A stretch of 16,886 bases of DNA, taken from JALZUE01 sp051251725. GTDB lineage: Bacteria; Pseudomonadota; Gammaproteobacteria; Enterobacterales; Alteromonadaceae. Each line of letters begins with the position of its first letter. Within the stretch, counting starts at the first letter, position 1. The notes beneath the pieces were generated by a model. It saw only the letters and a list, made by a program, of their open reading frames with translations, did not search any database and was not told the DNA's origin. The stretch is taken from assembly GCA_051251725.1 (NCBI GenBank), contig JBPOFN010000064.1:1-16886 (forward strand), read 5' to 3'. Below, piece after piece: positions 14,385 to 16,886 of the stretch. Made by a program: the position numbers and the translations under genes.

Positions 14385-15545
14385 GCTGATTGGTAAACCG
14401 CTAGACCAGCCCTTAGCCATACCTACAACTGCATCTTGGTAATTTGTATTTTTGCTGGCTATATCTCTGCGCTTACAAAATTCAGTATCATGATTAAAAA
14501 TGGACGATGCAAGTTGACGACCACCCATTGTTATACCTGTTGTTTTAGCTCTTCTTAATTCGGTAAATGATACAAAAGCGTTTGATATATTATTGATATT
14601 TCCCTTTAAACACCTAGCTAAATGCCATGCATCCTCTAAAGCCTGGCAGGCTCCTTGACCTGATGTAGGTAATGGAGAATGAGCAGCATCACCCAATAAA
14701 ACGAGATTGTTTTTATGCCATAAATCGATAGGATCATGATCATGAACATAAATTTTATTTATACGGGACTGAGGTGTGCCATTTATGACGTCAGCAATCA
14801 TATCTGACCAAGCACTAAAAATTGAAATAAGCTCAGCTTTGTATTTATTTGGGTTGATATTATTGATGTTCTTGGAAACTGCACCACCAGCCCAGTAGGC
14901 TTTATTTTTTGATACAGGCACAATACCGAAGCGTTCACCGACTCCCCAAAAATCTGAAACTGACAGTTCTGAGAAATTAAAAGATTCATTTTCAATAACA
15001 CCAACCCAGTTAATAAAACCTTGATAGATTGGCGTGTTACTTCCATTTACGTATTTTCTAGCTAATGATTTCATACGACCGTCGGCACCAATAATAATAT
15101 CTGGCTGGATCGTTTTACCATTACTAAATAGAACTTCAGTATTGAGGCTTTTATTTGAAATTTTAGTCGCGTCATACCCATAGTGAATATTGATGTTTAA
15201 TTCAATAGCGCGTTGAATCAATATATTCATTAGATCTTTGCGGATAATTGAATAGCTAGGATATTTCATTAATCGGCTTAACTCATTAATATCAAGAGAG
15301 CCAATAGGTTCCCCTGTACTAGTAAATCGATTCATATAATTTAGCGAACCTGAAACCTTAGAAACTTGATCTAAAACACCAAGTTGTTCAAGTATATAAG
15401 AAGCATTAGGCCAGCAGACTATTCCAGCGCCAATTTCTGATGGGGTATTATGACGTTCATAAATTGATACATCGAAACCTTCTTGTTTTAATGCAATAGC
15501 AGAACTTAACCCACCAATACCTCCACCTAAAATACCAATATTCAA
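14379..15545 (-). CDS. FAD-dependent aromatic-type monooxygenase, integron cassette gene
   Basis: The 388-residue protein is a complete class A flavin monooxygenase. It has the Rossmann motif GGGIGG (7-12) with Glu30 for ribose binding, an IIRKDL block with Arg102, the DG motif GADGR (153-157) and the GD motif LLGDAAHSPLPTSGQGACQA (284-303) that contacts FAD. Such enzymes (salicylate hydroxylase, zeaxanthin-epoxidase-like, TetX-like) use NAD(P)H and O2 to hydroxylate small molecules, including some antibiotics. The substrate is unknown. The start is TTG at 15545, supported by AAGGAG 6 bp upstream; no ATG fits the Rossmann start. Flanked by attC on both sides, it is a full, apparently mobile cassette. 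At about 1.2 kb it is larger than most cassette genes. Confidence 0.9.
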   Translation of the reverse strand: MNIGILGGGIGGLSSAIALKQEGFDVSIYERHNTPSEIGAGIVCWPNASYILEQLGVLDQVSKVSGSLNYMNRFTSTGEPIGSLDINELSRLMKYPSYSIIRKDLMNILIQRAIELNINIHYGYDATKISNKSLNTEVLFSNGKTIQPDIIIGADGRMKSLARKYVNGSNTPIYQGFINWVGVIENESFNFSELSVSDFWGVGERFGIVPVSKNKAYWAGGAVSKNINNINPNKYKAELISIFSAWSDMIADVINGTPQSRINKIYVHDHDPIDLWHKNNLVLLGDAAHSPLPTSGQGACQALEDAWHLARCLKGNINNISNAFVSFTELRRAKTTGITMGGRQLASSIFNHDTEFCKRRDIASKNTNYQDAVVGMAKGWSSGLPISA

Positions 15546-15568
15546 AATGACTCCTTGTCCAGACTAAG

Positions 15569-15671
15569 CGCCAACGCCACAATAAGCGGCAATAAAATAG
15601 TTTGGCTAAAATTAGCGAAGAATGAGCAAAAAGCCAACTGTTTTTTGTCCTGCTTGAATGACTTGTATGTT
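15569..15671 (-). other. Integron attC site (right array, site 3)
   Basis: On the minus strand the R' box is GTTGGCG (15569-15575), and the R'' region is ACATACAAG (15662-15670), which appears to lack one A of the usual AAC. TTTGGCT (15601-15607) pairs with AGCCAA (15632-15637), and the GGACAAAAAACAG arm is shared with the other sites. It separates the monooxygenase and DUF4041 genes. Confidence 0.85.
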
Positions 15672-15675
15672 CCGT

Positions 15676-16886
15676 TTATATCTCTAATGGAAGCTCATTT
15701 ACACTATTTTGTTTAGATTTTAGTACTTTTTGCTGTGCTAGAATACTTTGTGATTTTCGATAATCCCGAGCTTCTGCTGTTTCAATAAACTCAGCATCAG
15801 GTGAAATATTTGAAACCTCTTTTTCTATTTCAGCTAAATTAACACGGAAGAATTCTTTTCTACTATTAACAAGATTTAACCTTTTTAGATCAAATTTTTT
15901 GTGAAGCGCACTCTCCAATGCTGGCGCATCATCAGAGTGTATCATTGCGTGGACATCAAAAATAAATGGGACGCTAGCATCACCTAGCTCTCTAACCCTA
16001 TCTAAAGGTTCTAGCCTCCTAGTCATCCCAATTTTATAAACATCTTCTCCGAATGATCCAATATTCGAAATAACATACACATGCCCAATCTTTGTTTGCT
16101 GCGCCAATGATTTCGCTCTTTCACTTTTTTCGTGAGCTTCTTCTAATTCTTGGCTAAGTGAGGCTATTTTTTCATTTAATTCATCTAATTTAGAACCTGC
16201 TGATTTTTCTGCTTCTCGCTTAGCTTTTTCTAGTAGCTTTTTAAATTTTTCTTCGTCTTTTTCTGCTTTATCTAACTCTTGCTGAAGTTTAGCTTCTTCT
16301 CGCATTTGCCTTTTTATCTCTTGTTGTTCTTCTTTTTCTTGCTGTTTTTTATCCACATATTCGTATGCAAGCCTTAGCTCTTTTAGTTTTAGGTTGAAGT
16401 AAGCGTTAGAAATAACTATTGCGTTAGATTGGTTCATTTTGTTAATAGCATCGAATGCTTTTTCTAGACGCTGCTCCAAACGATCAACATTATTCCAGCG
16501 AGCATTAGAAATGGCAGTATCACATTCACTGTTAAATGCTCTTGCTGTTAACTTTATACCTCGATTGGTCATAGTTCTGCCTTTGGTTTTACTACCTTCA
16601 ACTGTCCACTCAGTATTACAATAAATAGCTTTGTTGGAAGCAGCCATTTCTTTTTGTTCAGCTTTAACTTTAGCTATTTCTTCCTTATATTTTTCAGAAG
16701 TATCAAAATCAAAGTGGGGTTTATAGAAACCTAATTCAGCACGTTGAATTTCTTCATCATATATTGCTGCTTCATGTACTAATTTATCAAATAAGGCTCT
16801 TCTTTCTTTGTAGCTATCACGAAGAGCTTTAACATCTAGCTCAATGGATTCCTTTTCTTTTTTGGAATTTTCTACTTCGGTTTCAA
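15676..16886 (-). CDS. DUF4041 coiled-coil protein with T5orf172 (GIY-YIG-like) domain, N-terminus outside window
   Basis: The frame stays open to the window edge (402 residues seen). Order: a coiled coil (edge to about 16780), the DUF4041 core including FYKPHFDFD (16702-16728) and the WTVEGSKTKGR, IKLTARAFNSECD and LRLAYEY blocks, a long Lys/Glu coiled coil (about 16350-16090), then a T5orf172/MUG113 domain (about 16090-15810: GHVYVISN, YKIGMTRR, RVRELGDASVPFIFDVHAMI, LHKKFD, NSRKEFF). That fold is a GIY-YIG-type nuclease relative, with Tyr, Lys-Ile-Gly, Arg and late Glu in expected order. The architecture is common in phages and mobile elements and suggests DNA handling or defence; the function is unproven. 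The Met at 16645-16647 is not the start, because conserved sequence continues upstream. An attC follows directly, so it is a cassette gene. Confidence 0.88.
   Translation of the reverse strand, partial: ETEVENSKKEKESIELDVKALRDSYKERRALFDKLVHEAAIYDEEIQRAELGFYKPHFDFDTSEKYKEEIAKVKAEQKEMAASNKAIYCNTEWTVEGSKTKGRTMTNRGIKLTARAFNSECDTAISNARWNNVDRLEQRLEKAFDAINKMNQSNAIVISNAYFNLKLKELRLAYEYVDKKQQEKEEQQEIKRQMREEAKLQQELDKAEKDEEKFKKLLEKAKREAEKSAGSKLDELNEKIASLSQELEEAHEKSERAKSLAQQTKIGHVYVISNIGSFGEDVYKIGMTRRLEPLDRVRELGDASVPFIFDVHAMIHSDDAPALESALHKKFDLKRLNLVNSRKEFFRVNLAEIEKEVSNISPDAEFIETAEARDYRKSQSILAQQKVLKSKQNSVNELPLEI

Noticed and set aside
13146..15671. Direct repeats between genes as a CRISPR array
   Set aside because: The repeats are about 100 bp, more than 1 kb apart, palindromic and gene-flanking; they are attC sites, not CRISPR repeats.
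16645..16647. ATG as the start of the DUF4041 protein
   Set aside because: The frame continues upstream to the window edge and includes the conserved FYKPHFDFD block.

Overview
The window looks like an accessory region of an AT-rich marine gammaproteobacterium, probably Alteromonadales (Colwellia, Thalassotalea or Pseudoalteromonas type). The clues are a YajD homologue very close to the enterobacterial protein, a VF530-type DNA-binding protein, a PEP-CTERM tail, genes against red-algal sulfated galactans, and integron attC sites of a homogeneous, resident type. No species can be fixed from the sequence alone.

Layout. (1) 1-~480: the end of an integron cassette array pointing right. A well-folded attC (12-109) is followed by a hypothetical cassette gene whose own attC is missing. 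(2) 490-12816: a ~12.3-kb block bounded by nearly perfect inverted copies of one insertion-sequence end. The right copy is attached to the C-terminal end of an IS30-family transposase. Inside are a tRNA 3'-end fragment and terminator (699-763), an AlpA-like regulator, yajD, and a small glycan-degradation group: a secreted GH-A clan hydrolase, a beta-helix pseudogene, a sulfatase, and a GH16 galactanase with a ricin-type CBM13 domain followed by an anchored alpha-helical-repeat protein. Also inside are a YkgJ-type cysteine-cluster protein, two small membrane proteins, an orphan PEP-CTERM remnant and a VF530 protein. Two related MITE-like sequences bracket the GH-A gene. (3) 12843-16886: a second cassette array pointing left, with three attC sites of one sequence family and one broken attC. 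Its genes encode a small membrane protein, a zinc-ribbon membrane protein, a lipoprotein, an FAD monooxygenase and a DUF4041/T5orf172 (GIY-YIG-like) coiled-coil protein cut by the window edge.

How it may work together. The hydrolases, sulfatase and beta-helix relic fit extracellular or periplasmic breakdown of a sulfated galactan (carrageenan, furcellaran, porphyran or agar; not resolvable here). There is no TonB receptor, transporter or sugar-catabolic gene, so the group is partial. The most unusual feature is the architecture: two cassette arrays face each other across an IS-bounded cargo block, and each truncated cassette gene lies within about 30 bp of an IS end. This suggests a transposon-like capture of chromosomal genes into, or a rearrangement of, a chromosomal integron.
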